A stretch of 64,000 nt of DNA. It comes from Lachnospiraceae bacterium (GTDB taxonomy: Bacteria > Bacillota > Clostridia > Lachnospirales > Lachnospiraceae). This document shows positions 35,813-44,692 of the stretch, one piece after another. Within the stretch, counting starts at the first letter, position 1. The number at the start of each line of letters is the position of its first letter. Below the pieces are notes generated by a model, which saw only the letters and a list, made by a program, of their open reading frames with translations, ran no database searches and had not been told where the DNA came from. Location: positions 1 to 64,000 of the forward strand of contig JAFVAL010000072.1 in the NCBI GenBank assembly GCA_017480565.1, given 5' to 3'. Position numbers and translations under genes: made by a program.

Positions 35813-35905
35813 GGTTGCATTCCTGGATGTTAACCTGCGTTGCTTGCGGCAATGGACGGTGTGGGGGTACAGTTAAGCCACAAAAGCAAAGAGGAGGTGC
35901 CCGTG

Positions 35906-36613
35906 ATGTTGGGTGAAAATTTAAAGGAATTTAGAAAGCAAAAGGGAATGACACAGGAGAGTCTTGCAATCGCATTGCATGTGGTAAGGCAGACGGTTTC
36001 AAAGTGGGAGAAGAATCTCTCGGTGCCGGATGCGGAGATGTTGCAGAGGATTTCCGAGGTGTTAGATGTGCCGGTGAATGCACTGCTTGGCGCAGAGCTT
36101 CCAAAAGAAGCAGAGAAAAATGAGATCGCAGAGCAGCTCTCCAGACTCAATGAGCAGCTTGCGATCAAGAACCGCCGGGCGAGACGAATCTGGACGATTG
36201 TAGGTGTTGTGTTGGGTGCATGGCTGCTCCTTACGGTGATCTTGGCGTTCTTTGGTGCGGCTGATTTTAGGAAAGCGCCGATGTCGGTGCAGATGTCTAT
36301 GTCGGAGGATCCGGTGTATACGGAAGCGGAAGTGGATGCGGCGGTTGAAGTCGTGCAGAAGGCATTTAAGAAGAATTTTAAGGGCTGCACACTTCAGAGT
36401 ATCACGTACGATGAGGAGGCATTTGCAGAGACACAAAAAGAGTGGGCTGTGCAGTATGGTGCGGAGGAAGCGATCGTACTTACGTCCAGCTTCCAGACCG
36501 GGAAGAACGGCGGAGATGGCGGCTTGAATGCGAATACGACGTACAAGGATTGGCAGTGGGTCTTGACCAGAAATGGTGGGAGCCAGTGGGAGCTTCAGAC
36601 TTGGGGATATTAA
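35906..36613 (+). CDS. XRE-family regulator with membrane helix and extracytoplasmic domain
   Basis: The 235-residue protein has an N-terminal helix-turn-helix (about 4-58: GMTQESLAIALHVVRQTVSKWEKN), a short coiled region, one membrane helix (about 95-118) and a C-terminal outer domain of about 110 residues. That domain resembles small DUF4829-type domains by eye, but the call is weak. A DNA-binding domain anchored in the membrane suggests a one-component sensor. ATG 35906 follows GAGGAGG. Confidence 0.75.
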   Translation: MLGENLKEFRKQKGMTQESLAIALHVVRQTVSKWEKNLSVPDAEMLQRISEVLDVPVNALLGAELPKEAEKNEIAEQLSRLNEQLAIKNRRARRIWTIVGVVLGAWLLLTVILAFFGAADFRKAPMSVQMSMSEDPVYTEAEVDAAVEVVQKAFKKNFKGCTLQSITYDEEAFAETQKEWAVQYGAEEAIVLTSSFQTGKNGGDGGLNANTTYKDWQWVLTRNGGSQWELQTWGY

Positions 36614-36629
36614 GTGAGAGAAAAAAAGA

Positions 36630-36662
36630 GACCGATTGGGGGATTGCTCCAATCGGTCTTTT
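36630..36662. terminator. Bidirectional terminator between the XRE and map genes
   Basis: GACCGATTGG and CCAATCGGTC form a perfect 10-base stem, with TTTT on the right and a run of A on the left, so it can serve both convergent genes. Confidence 0.88.
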
Positions 36663-36679
36663 CAAGTTGTTTGCCTCAT

Positions 36680-37585
36680 TTACCAGGAAAGCAGTTCGTA
36701 TCCGTCTTCGGTGACCAGCACTTCGACTTCCCACTGCGCGGAGGCTTGTCCGTCGGCGGTGTAGACGGTCCAACCGTTGTGCTCATCGACGTAGATGTCC
36801 GGGACACCCATATTGACCATGGGCTCGATCGTGAAGACCATGCCGGGCACCATAAGCATCTCGGTGCCGGGGGTAGAGACGTAGCTGACAAAGGGATCTT
36901 CGTGGAAGGCGTTGCCGCAGCCGTGGCCGCCGATTTCTTCGACGATAGAGTAGCCGTGCTTTAAGGCATGTTGATGCACCGCATCGCCCATATCACCCAT
37001 GAATTTCCAGGGCTTGACTTGTTCGAGCCCTTTTTCCACGCATTCTTTTGTGACGTCGACGAGCTTCTTCCACTCGGGGCGGACCTCGCCGATGCAGTAC
37101 ATGCGGGAGGAGTCAGAGAAATATCCGTGCAGGATCGTGGAGCAGTCGACGTTGATGATGTCGCCTTCTTTTAAAATGACGTTTTTCGAAGGAATGCCGT
37201 GGCAGACCTCATTGTTGATCGAGGTGCAGACGCTCTTCGGATATCCTTCAAAGCCAAGATCCGCAGGAATGCCGCCCATCTGTGCGGTGATGCGGGTGAC
37301 GATGTCGTCGATCTCCTGCGTGTTCATGCCTGCGTGGATCTTTTCCCCGACTTCATCCAGGATCGCCATGTTGATGACCGCGCTCTTTTTGATGCCTTCG
37401 ATGTCTTTTTCGGTCTTAATCAGTTTGCGGGAGGGCACGATGTGTCCTTGCCTTGCATACGTTGCGATGCGCTCGTCAAATGCCTGGTGGCAGGACTTGT
37501 ATTTGCGGCCGCTGCCGCACCAGCAGGGGTCATTGCGGCCGATTTTCTTGGAGAGTGACGTCAAAATTCTGGGATTGGTGATCAT
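36680..37585 (-). CDS. map: Methionine aminopeptidase with N-terminal SEC-C zinc motif
   Basis: The enzyme removes the initiator methionine from nascent proteins. The 301-residue protein has a SEC-C motif at about 17-33 (NDPCWCGSGRKYKSCH), likely for ribosome or zinc binding, then the type I pita-bread domain with metal ligands in NVDCS, FSDSSR, GGHGCG, FTIEP and VEVLV. This SEC-C form is common in Clostridia and is usually a second copy. ATG 37585. Its stop lies next to a bidirectional terminator; a histidine kinase follows upstream on the same strand. Confidence 0.92.
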   Translation of the reverse strand: MITNPRILTSLSKKIGRNDPCWCGSGRKYKSCHQAFDERIATYARQGHIVPSRKLIKTEKDIEGIKKSAVINMAILDEVGEKIHAGMNTQEIDDIVTRITAQMGGIPADLGFEGYPKSVCTSINNEVCHGIPSKNVILKEGDIINVDCSTILHGYFSDSSRMYCIGEVRPEWKKLVDVTKECVEKGLEQVKPWKFMGDMGDAVHQHALKHGYSIVEEIGGHGCGNAFHEDPFVSYVSTPGTEMLMVPGMVFTIEPMVNMGVPDIYVDEHNGWTVYTADGQASAQWEVEVLVTEDGYELLSW

Positions 37586-37603
37586 AGTGTGCTTCTTTCT
37601 AAG

Positions 37604-38962
37604 TTATTTCACCGGAAATGTAGCGGTGATGGTAACGGACGTTCCGTCCTTTGTGGTTGCTTCAATCTTTCCTTTGTGGGCTTCCATGACCGCGCGAGCG
37701 ATGGAGAGGCCGATGCCGTAGCCGCCGGTCTTTGCGTTGCGCGAGGAATCCAGGCGGTAGAAACGGTCGAAGATGTGTTTTAACGATTCTTTCTCGACCG
37801 GGGCGGAGGAATTATAGGTAGAGAGCGTGATGGATTTGCCGGTGCTTTTTGCGCTCAGGCAAATGTCTCCGCCTTCGGGGCAGTACTTCACGGCGTTGTC
37901 AAGCAAGATCGAGACGAGTTGACGTACGGCCTTCTCATCTCCGGTGAGGGAGAGCATCGGCTCGATGTCGGTTTCAAAGGTCTTGTTCTGCGTGAGCGCT
38001 AACGCCTTGAAGGATCCGGCCGCTTCGGTGACGACGTCGGAGAACGGAAACTCGATCATCTGGATGTTGCGGCCTGCTTCTTCCATGCGTGAGAGCATGA
38101 CCAGATCATTGGTCAGGGAGGTCAGCTTCTCTGTCTGCGTCTGGATATCGTGCAGCCATTCGTTGTCTTCTCCGAGATCCATCTCGAGCACTTCGGTGTC
38201 GGCCTGAATCACCGCGATGGGTGTCTTGATCTCGTGGCCGGCGTCAGTGATGAAGCGCTTCTGCTTTTCGTAGTTGTCGATGAACGGACGCACGATCCGC
38301 TTGGAGAGCAGAAGCATCAGCAGAAAGACCGCGAGCATGCCGCCAACAGAGATGGCAACCGAAGTTAACAGGAAGTTGTGGAAGGTTGAGAGGCGTTCTT
38401 CACAGTCTAAGAATACGACAATCGTAGAACCATCTGAATTCTTGGCTGCAAATCGATATACATCAAGAAATCCGCTTGATTTATGCGTTGCAAGTGCCTT
38501 TGTGGCAAATGTCTCCGCTTCGTCTTCATCTACGGCGAAGATGCGGTCGGTGTTGACACTCTGAATCGCTCCGGCTTGATCAAAGATCACGGTGAAATAG
38601 CGGGAGGAATACGGGGTCTCTTCCGAGAAGGTGCGCCCGCCGCGGCGGCCAACCAGACGCAGATCCGTGTGGGAATCATCGTCGTCGCGGTCAAAGAGGT
38701 CATCGAAATCATCGTCCTCATCGTGGTCGTCCTCTGGCCTTACTGGAATCTGTCCGTCGGGTCGATTGCCAGGCGTGAGATTCTGAAACTCCGGAAAGAC
38801 GCCGTTGTACTCTAAGAGCAATTCCAGGGTCTCATCCGCGCCGCGCACGACACTCTGGTAGTTGAGCACATTTGCAATGCCCATAATAATGAGGAGTACC
38901 GCAAACAGGGAGGCCATGGAGATCGCAATGAACCGCCAGCGCAGTTTACGAATCATATCCAT
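37604..38962 (-). CDS. Sensor histidine kinase with very acidic extracellular loop
   Basis: The 452-residue protein has a first membrane helix (about 10-33), an extracytoplasmic sensor region (about 36-205), a second helix (about 208-232), a phospho-acceptor helix with H243 (DAGHEIKTPIAV), and an ATPase domain with LLDNAVKYCP and GGYGIGLSIA. Residues 77-96 of the sensor contain 15 Asp or Glu, a striking acidic patch that may bind divalent cations or cationic peptides. It starts 3 bases after the stop of its response regulator. Confidence 0.88.
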   Translation of the reverse strand: MDMIRKLRWRFIAISMASLFAVLLIIMGIANVLNYQSVVRGADETLELLLEYNGVFPEFQNLTPGNRPDGQIPVRPEDDHDEDDDFDDLFDRDDDDSHTDLRLVGRRGGRTFSEETPYSSRYFTVIFDQAGAIQSVNTDRIFAVDEDEAETFATKALATHKSSGFLDVYRFAAKNSDGSTIVVFLDCEERLSTFHNFLLTSVAISVGGMLAVFLLMLLLSKRIVRPFIDNYEKQKRFITDAGHEIKTPIAVIQADTEVLEMDLGEDNEWLHDIQTQTEKLTSLTNDLVMLSRMEEAGRNIQMIEFPFSDVVTEAAGSFKALALTQNKTFETDIEPMLSLTGDEKAVRQLVSILLDNAVKYCPEGGDICLSAKSTGKSITLSTYNSSAPVEKESLKHIFDRFYRLDSSRNAKTGGYGIGLSIARAVMEAHKGKIEATTKDGTSVTITATFPVK

Positions 38963-38965
38963 GCC

Positions 38966-39643
38966 TTAGCCTTCTTTCTTTCGCAGGCTGTAACCCGCAC
39001 CGCGCGTCGCCTTGATCTCCACATCCGCATCGATTGCGACGAGTTTCTTGCGCAGATAGGAGAGATAGACCCAGACCACGTTGGTCTCCGCCTCGGAATC
39101 GATTCCCCAGATGCGGTCCATAAACCGTTCGGTGGAGATGAGCGTACCGGGGTTTTTCAGCAGCAGCTCCATCATCTGGTATTCCTTGCTTGCCAGGTGG
39201 AAGTTGCCTGCGGGACCGGTCAGCTCATAGGTCGCGGAGTCGAGGGTGATGTTGCCATAGTGCATCTTGGAGTCGGTCTGCACGGCCGCCGCACGCGTTA
39301 AGACACGAAGTCTTGCGAGCAGTTCTTTGGTGGCAAATGGCTTCGTAAGGTAATCATTTGCCCCGGAATCAAGACCTGTGACCTTGTCATCGATCTCGGA
39401 CTTTGCGGTCAGCATGATGACAGGCACAGAGTTGCCTTTCGCACGCACTTTTTTAAGCACTGTGATGCCATCCATCTTCGGCATCATGATGTCTAGAATG
39501 ACTGCGTCGTAGGATTCATTTTCAATATAATCGAGGGCGTCCAAGCCGTTGTGGACGACGTCGACGGAGTAGTTGTTTTTCTCTAAAATGACGGAGACCG
39601 CCCGCGCGAGGGACAGTTCGTCTTCGGCCAATAATAGTTTCAC
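38966..39643 (-). CDS. OmpR-family response regulator
   Basis: The 225-residue protein has a receiver domain (EDE at 7-9, phospho-acceptor D51, T then K in LTKPF) and a C-terminal winged helix of OmpR type (FHLASKEYQMMELLL, VWVYLSYLRKKL, TRGAGYSL). The start is GTG 39643, which has AAAGGAG six bases upstream; upstream in-frame codons would add an unrelated tail. It forms an operon with the acidic-loop kinase and is divergent from a second two-component pair. Confidence 0.9.
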   Translation of the reverse strand: MKLLLAEDELSLARAVSVILEKNNYSVDVVHNGLDALDYIENESYDAVILDIMMPKMDGITVLKKVRAKGNSVPVIMLTAKSEIDDKVTGLDSGANDYLTKPFATKELLARLRVLTRAAAVQTDSKMHYGNITLDSATYELTGPAGNFHLASKEYQMMELLLKNPGTLISTERFMDRIWGIDSEAETNVVWVYLSYLRKKLVAIDADVEIKATRGAGYSLRKKEG

Positions 39644-39775
39644 TGTGAACTCCTTTAAGTTAGCCTTGTAAAATAACTCACAAGAATAGGATACCATGAA
39701 AAATCGATTTTTCAATTCTTTTTCCATGCGAGATTGGGGACGGATTCATTTGCATGAACAAGTTTTTTTAAAAAA

Positions 39776-39793
39776 GTTACAAAATGTAGGCGA
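39776..39793 (+). promoter_or_regulatory. Conserved regulator site upstream of the second two-component operon
   Basis: GTTACAAAATGTAGGCGA occurs here and, identical over 18 bases, at 43068-43085. A GATAAT that could be a -10 lies 37 bases downstream of its first base. It is probably the binding site of the OmpR-type regulator starting at 39859, giving autoregulation. Confidence 0.65.
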
Positions 39794-39858
39794 TTTTTGT
39801 GAAAGATCATGGGATAATAAGAGAATAGACAAGATGGACTTTTTATTTGGGGGTTGCG

Positions 39859-40539
39859 ATGGAGAAGAAGGATCTGATCTATATTGTGGAAGATGACGAG
39901 AGAATCTTAGAGATTGAGAACCTTGCCCTGACCAGAGAAGGGCTTTTTACGAAGACATTTGAGAGCGGGGAAGCGTTTTTGGATGCAATTGCAAATGGCC
40001 TGCCTGCGCTTGTGGTTTTGGATATTATGCTGCCGGGCATCGATGGGCTGGAGATCTTGCAGCGCCTGAAAACCAGTGCGGAGACCGCCAAGCTGCCGGT
40101 GATTCTGGTGACAGCCAAAACCTCGAATATGGATGAGATTCTGGGGCTGGATCAAGGGGCGGATGATTATATTACAAAGCCGTTCGATCTGCAGATTTTT
40201 GTGTCGCGCGTCAAGGCGATTTTGCGGCGGGTTCATGCATCTGAGGTACACAATTATCTTACCGTGGACGGGGTGTCGCTGGACCTCGAGGGATATACCT
40301 GCAGTGTGAATGGTGTGCCGGTGGAACTACCGGCGAAGGAGTTTGAGCTGTTGGCTTTGCTGTTGCGCAACCGGGGACGCGCACTTTCCAGAGACACACT
40401 GTTAGATGGCGTCTGGCACACTACATACATCAGCAGTTCCCGGACATTAGACAGCCATGTGAACCGTGTGCGCAGAAAAATCGGCGCAGCAGGGGAGCAC
40501 ATCAAAACGGTCTGGGGCATCGGGTATAAGTGGGAATGA
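39859..40539 (+). CDS. OmpR/PhoP-family response regulator
   Basis: The 226-residue protein has a receiver domain (EDDE at 11-14, phospho-acceptor D55, K in ITKPFD) and an OmpR-type winged helix (ELPAKEFELLALLL, SSRTLDSHVNRVRRKIG, GIGYKWE). ATG 39859 is chosen over TTG 39847 because GGGG lies just upstream of it. Its stop overlaps the start of the kinase gene (ATGA). The PhoP/PhoB-like repeat found upstream of this gene and of the gene at 43195 suggests what it controls. Confidence 0.9.
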   Translation: MEKKDLIYIVEDDERILEIENLALTREGLFTKTFESGEAFLDAIANGLPALVVLDIMLPGIDGLEILQRLKTSAETAKLPVILVTAKTSNMDEILGLDQGADDYITKPFDLQIFVSRVKAILRRVHASEVHNYLTVDGVSLDLEGYTCSVNGVPVELPAKEFELLALLLRNRGRALSRDTLLDGVWHTTYISSSRTLDSHVNRVRRKIGAAGEHIKTVWGIGYKWE

Positions 40540-41891
40540 AACGAAAATTACGAATCAGTTTTGGGATTGTGACGATCCTTTCGTTGGTATTTGCGATCTT
40601 GTTTGCGACGTTGGTGTACTATCAGGCCTATTCCGCGCATGTGTATGCGGATCTTCGCAGATCGCTGGAGTTTCTTGTGGATACCGGCGAGCTTGAGATG
40701 ATGCAGCGGCGAGGCTATCAGAGTGATTATGAGACGTACCGGATCACGTGGATGGATCCGGATGGAACGGTGTTGTACGACAACTATGTCGCAGCGGATC
40801 TTGTGGAGAATCAGCGGCTGCAAAAAGAGGTAATGCAAGGGCTTGGCACCGGTTCGGGCATGGATAAACGAAAAGCTGCGGATGCCGATGTGAAGCTTTA
40901 TTGGTATGCAATGCGCCTTTCGGACGGGACTGTGGCGCGGATCGGAGTGCGTGCCAAGAGTATCTGGCAACTATTTCAAGAGGGAGCTTTGCCGCTGATC
41001 GTGATCGGTGTGGTTTTATTTGCAGGAGGTCTCTTGGTCGGACGGCTTCTCACGGAACGCGTGGTGGCACCGATTGCGAGCCTTGCAAAGCACCCGGGAG
41101 AGCAAAGCGACGCAAAGATCTACCCGGAGATCGAGCCATTTGTCAAAGAGATCTCGAAAAATCAGGTGGAGCTTGTGAAGGCCAGAGAACGACAGGAAGC
41201 ATTTACCGCCAATATCACGCATGAGTTAAAGACGCCGCTCGCCGCGATCTCGGGTTATGCCCAATTTTTGGAAAAGGGCAAGAATTCGGACGAAGAGCAA
41301 ATGCATTTCGGACGGGAGATCAGAAAGAGCGCGGATCATATGCTGCTGATGGTGGATGATGTGCTGAACTTATCGAAGCTGGACGCGCAGGCAAAGGAGC
41401 CGATGGAGACGGAGTGGGTCGATTTAAATGAGATCATTACCACGGTTGTAAATGACCGAGAGCCGCTTGCCGCTGCGAAGAAGATCACGCTGAAAAAGGA
41501 CGGTTCGCTTGTGAATGTGAAGGGAAATGGAGTATATCTGCGCCAGCTTGTCGGGAACCTGACGGACAATGCGATCCACTATAGCGGAGAGAATACGACG
41601 GTGTGGTTGATGACCGGCTTGCAGGAAGGAAGGCCTTATCTGGAAGTGCGGGATCAGGGGATCGGCATCGCTAAGGAAGATCAGGAGAAGATCTTTGAGC
41701 GGTTTTACCGGGTAAATAAAAAGGAGTCGCGAAAGCGCGGCGGAACAGGACTTGGTCTTGCTATCGTAAAAGAGATTGCGGACATGCACGGGGCTGAGAT
41801 TCAGGTGGAGAGTGAGCCTGGCGTGGGCACGACGATGAGAGTGGTATTTGCGGGGGAAGGAGGAGACGGCGGACGTGTTTCAGAAAATTGA
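40536..41891 (+). CDS. Sensor histidine kinase (PhoR-like)
   Basis: The 451-residue protein has two membrane helices (about 8-32 and 152-174) enclosing an extracytoplasmic sensor, a short linker, H229 in FTANITHELKTPLAA, LTDNAIHYSG and RGGTGLGLAIVKEI. It should phosphorylate the regulator encoded just upstream (4-base overlap). Its own 3' end overlaps the start of a membrane protein of unknown function, which ties that protein to the signalling system. Confidence 0.9.
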   Translation: MKRKLRISFGIVTILSLVFAILFATLVYYQAYSAHVYADLRRSLEFLVDTGELEMMQRRGYQSDYETYRITWMDPDGTVLYDNYVAADLVENQRLQKEVMQGLGTGSGMDKRKAADADVKLYWYAMRLSDGTVARIGVRAKSIWQLFQEGALPLIVIGVVLFAGGLLVGRLLTERVVAPIASLAKHPGEQSDAKIYPEIEPFVKEISKNQVELVKARERQEAFTANITHELKTPLAAISGYAQFLEKGKNSDEEQMHFGREIRKSADHMLLMVDDVLNLSKLDAQAKEPMETEWVDLNEIITTVVNDREPLAAAKKITLKKDGSLVNVKGNGVYLRQLVGNLTDNAIHYSGENTTVWLMTGLQEGRPYLEVRDQGIGIAKEDQEKIFERFYRVNKKESRKRGGTGLGLAIVKEIADMHGAEIQVESEPGVGTTMRVVFAGEGGDGGRVSEN

Positions 41892-43029
41892 TTGGCTGGA
41901 CAGGAATCTTGATCCCGGAGTTGTGACTGTAGTGGTCTCTATATTGCTGCTAGTCATCTTAGCTGGAGCCATCTATCTGACGATCCGGAAAGGGTTTGCT
42001 GCGGGGCTTTGGCTGTTCCTCGTATTTGTGATCTGCGCGGGTACATTTGCGCTAAGGTATCTGCCGCTTAAGGTAGATACTGCGTCGAATCTGGTGTCGG
42101 AGAAGCTGCCACTGCTCATTGATGCGGAGGTCGATGGCTTGCCTCTTATCCCTGAAAATGAAATCGATCAGGATTTTTTATCGAACCTTGGCAGGATTCT
42201 TGGGGAAGCCAAATACAGACGAATCTTGTACCCGGAGGCAAGCAGCGGAGCGGGATATCAGATAGTGCGCTTGATTGTCCAGATCCGCAACGCCTGGTCA
42301 ACCGGGGAGGATGGAGCCAACACACTTGTGGCCTATGACCTTACGATCTATGCAGGATTTGGCGAGGGTGACGAAACTTACGATGCAGAGGATGTCAAGG
42401 GCACTTTGACCCTGTATTTTGGGGATGGCAGTGAAGCAACGGTTCGGCTTTTGGACGGTGCAGATGTCCTTGCGCATATGTGGAAGAGTGGCATGTTGGA
42501 AGTGCGCGATTCGTATGTGGATGCGGAGGAGCTTGCAATGCTTGAGAAAGCGTGTGGTTATGAGCGTTACCAGGTAAATTCTGCCGGGCAAACGTTCGGG
42601 ACGATGGAGATGCACGATATTTTGTGGGAGCGGAAAGAACAAGAGATCACAGAGGAGTTTAAAAAGGAAAATCCTGATTTATATCAAGAGATCCTGGCTA
42701 CGATTCAGAAGGAATTGGATAACGGAATCATAGAAGAACATGATTGGGGCCTGGATAAAGGCGTGTCTTGGATCACTAACGATGAAGGGATTGTGGAAGA
42801 ACTACGGCTTACACTCACTGGGAAAGAGGCAATAGAATTATACCCGGATCTGGTGAATTTTGAGTATTATTCAGCGATCTGTGGTGAGCCTGTCAAGGGC
42901 TATCTTATGAGAGAGGATTATATCGCATTTCTTGAGAATGATCCTACTGTGCCTCCTCTCGGGTATGTCACGACTTATTCAAACGATGGAAAGACAGTGG
43001 TCCAACAGGTGATATTGCGGGATAGATAA
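41875..43029 (+). CDS. Membrane protein of unknown function, paralogous C-terminal domain
   Basis: The protein of about 384 residues has two N-terminal membrane helices (about 16-38 and 46-62) and a large outer region. From about residue 214 to the end it is clearly homologous to the C-terminal part of the protein at 44693: YVDAEELAMLEKAC, YQVNSAGQTFGTM, NPDLYQEILATIQKEL, YLMREDYIAF and TTYSNDGKT each have counterparts there. I recognise no known family. Start: GTG 41875 after GGAAGGAGGAG, overlapping the kinase gene by 17 bases; so it is part of that operon. Confidence 0.7.
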   Translation: MFQKIDWLDRNLDPGVVTVVVSILLLVILAGAIYLTIRKGFAAGLWLFLVFVICAGTFALRYLPLKVDTASNLVSEKLPLLIDAEVDGLPLIPENEIDQDFLSNLGRILGEAKYRRILYPEASSGAGYQIVRLIVQIRNAWSTGEDGANTLVAYDLTIYAGFGEGDETYDAEDVKGTLTLYFGDGSEATVRLLDGADVLAHMWKSGMLEVRDSYVDAEELAMLEKACGYERYQVNSAGQTFGTMEMHDILWERKEQEITEEFKKENPDLYQEILATIQKELDNGIIEEHDWGLDKGVSWITNDEGIVEELRLTLTGKEAIELYPDLVNFEYYSAICGEPVKGYLMREDYIAFLENDPTVPPLGYVTTYSNDGKTVVQQVILRDR

Positions 43030-43045
43030 GCCTGGATTCAGAAAA

Positions 43046-43085
43046 GTTACATTTCGAATACACTTTCGTTACAAAATGTAGGCGA
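43046..43085 (+). promoter_or_regulatory. Three 11-base direct repeats, predicted OmpR/PhoP-type regulator site
   Basis: GTTACATTTCG (43046), AATACACTTTC (43057) and GTTACAAAATG (43068) repeat at exact 11-base spacing, the helical period used by PhoP/PhoB-type regulators. The last unit extends into the 18-base sequence also found at 39776. GATAAG (43103-43108) may be the -10 of the secreted-protein gene at 43195. Confidence 0.7.
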
Positions 43086-43194
43086 AATCTCCGGGGCGAA
43101 ATGATAAGGTAAAACTGCAGAAAACATTTGTGCACAAAGATGGGACTCTGTGATAGCAATGTTAAAATCGGTTTTATGGCAAAGGAGAAAGCAA

Positions 43195-44061
43195 ATGAAA
43201 AAGAAGTTTTGGATTGCACTTCTGTGCATGGTACTGGTTCTGGTGCCGTCTGTTGCCGCACTTGCAGGGACGTCTACATTTTCAAAAAAGACGACCAACC
43301 CCGAAAAGGGAGCGATCAGATCTATAACCTTCGAGGACGGAGAGATCATAATAGAGACTTTTTCTGATGAGAAAGAAGTCATCTGGTACGATGTCAATGC
43401 GAACGGAGAGATCTACGGCACCATCACAGCCTTGGAAGAATTGGAGGAAATGGGATATCACCTGGATCTAGCCTATGCTCAGAACGAAGAAGGTGTGTAT
43501 GGTTATCATAAACTGAGCGAGCTTGGATTTTGGCTTGAAACGGACGAAGAAGTGACTACGTGGAGAAAACAGCAGGATGAGCTTACCTACGTGAACCTCT
43601 ATGATTCCGACGGAGAGACCATTCTTGGACAGTTCCGCCTGACTGGGGAGACCGTGGACGTAGAAGACACAGGCTTTTACGAGGAAGAGGGAGCACCCGA
43701 GAAGATTGAGATCACCAGAGGAACGATCACTCAGGAGGACGGAATCTCCTATGAATACTGGTACGCATTTAACAAGAAGGGCGAGGCGTACGGAAATATA
43801 GATGGAATCTTTGAGCTGTATGAGCAAGGGACCTCGCTTGACCAGTTAAAGGAAGCCCTTGTCGAGATCACCGGAGGAGGTGGCGTCCGTGGCTATGCAA
43901 AGTGTAGTGACCTTGGAATGTGGCAGAACGATGAAGAGGCACAGGACTGGATGGATCATCTGGAGGAGTACGAGCGCATGGAACACCCGCTCTACGCTGC
44001 GGACGGAGAGACGGTGATCGGAACCTGGAAGTTCAGCGAGTCAAGCACACTGATTCATTAG
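43195..44061 (+). CDS. Secreted protein with two tandem copies of an unknown domain
   Basis: The 288-residue protein has a signal peptide (positive MKKK, hydrophobic core, likely cleavage after A24). The mature part holds two related units of about 100 residues: each has W-Y followed by N-x-x-G-E-x-Y-G, then a G-Y-x-K-x-S-x-L-G-x-W segment, then L-Y-x-x-D-G-E-T-x-I-G-x-(F/W). I know no family for it. A three-unit direct repeat upstream shared with the two-component operon suggests that system controls it. ATG 43195 follows AAAGGAG. Confidence 0.8.
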   Translation: MKKKFWIALLCMVLVLVPSVAALAGTSTFSKKTTNPEKGAIRSITFEDGEIIIETFSDEKEVIWYDVNANGEIYGTITALEELEEMGYHLDLAYAQNEEGVYGYHKLSELGFWLETDEEVTTWRKQQDELTYVNLYDSDGETILGQFRLTGETVDVEDTGFYEEEGAPEKIEITRGTITQEDGISYEYWYAFNKKGEAYGNIDGIFELYEQGTSLDQLKEALVEITGGGGVRGYAKCSDLGMWQNDEEAQDWMDHLEEYERMEHPLYAADGETVIGTWKFSESSTLIH

Positions 44062-44110
44062 ATCCTTTGAATAGAGAATTCGGTAGGATCAAACATGTAG
44101 GTGCACGAAC

Positions 44111-44638
44111 ATGAAGAACCGATATCATAGGTATATTGGCATAGCCTTTGGTGTTTTTGCATTAGCAATAGGTTTGTTAATACTTCAGTCTGCTAAAACG
44201 GTGATATATCTTGGCGAAGATCCTGAAATACCGGTTCCTTCTTATGTGTATTATCCCAGCAGTGATGGATTGTCGTATCTTCCAATTACAGAAGTCGAAC
44301 TTGCAGTCTTTATTAGATTAAATTGGCTGTACTTTTTTGGAGTTTTGGCAGTATTGATCACATTTGTCAGGATTCTAAAACGAAAAGAGTGGCATACTCT
44401 GATTGACGTTGTCATTGCATTCGTTGTTGCATGTTTGCCATCCTTTTTGCGGGATGGAATATTCCCCCATCTTCTTTTGATAGCAAATATGCTATACGCC
44501 CCGTTTCATAATAGGCTTGTTGTCACAAGCATGAGCTATGTCTTCGACAACTATACAAAGGCGATTCTATGGCTGATCTTGTTTGCAGGACTCTTATTAT
44601 GCGTTAATCATTTAAGACTATTTAGTTGCAGGCAATGA
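44111..44638 (+). CDS. Membrane protein of unknown function, AT-rich gene
   Basis: The 175-residue protein has four hydrophobic segments (about 8-28, 70-88, 97-115 and 152-170) with a polar loop between the first two. No family recognised. Base composition and codons are clearly AT-richer than the neighbours, and the ribosome binding site before ATG 44111 is weak (GGTGCACGAAC), so it may be a recent arrival. Confidence 0.6.
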   Translation: MKNRYHRYIGIAFGVFALAIGLLILQSAKTVIYLGEDPEIPVPSYVYYPSSDGLSYLPITEVELAVFIRLNWLYFFGVLAVLITFVRILKRKEWHTLIDVVIAFVVACLPSFLRDGIFPHLLLIANMLYAPFHNRLVVTSMSYVFDNYTKAILWLILFAGLLLCVNHLRLFSCRQ

Positions 44639-44692
44639 TGGAACTTTTTGAGGTTTCACATGATAAATGGATGTTTTAGGTGGTAAATTTAC

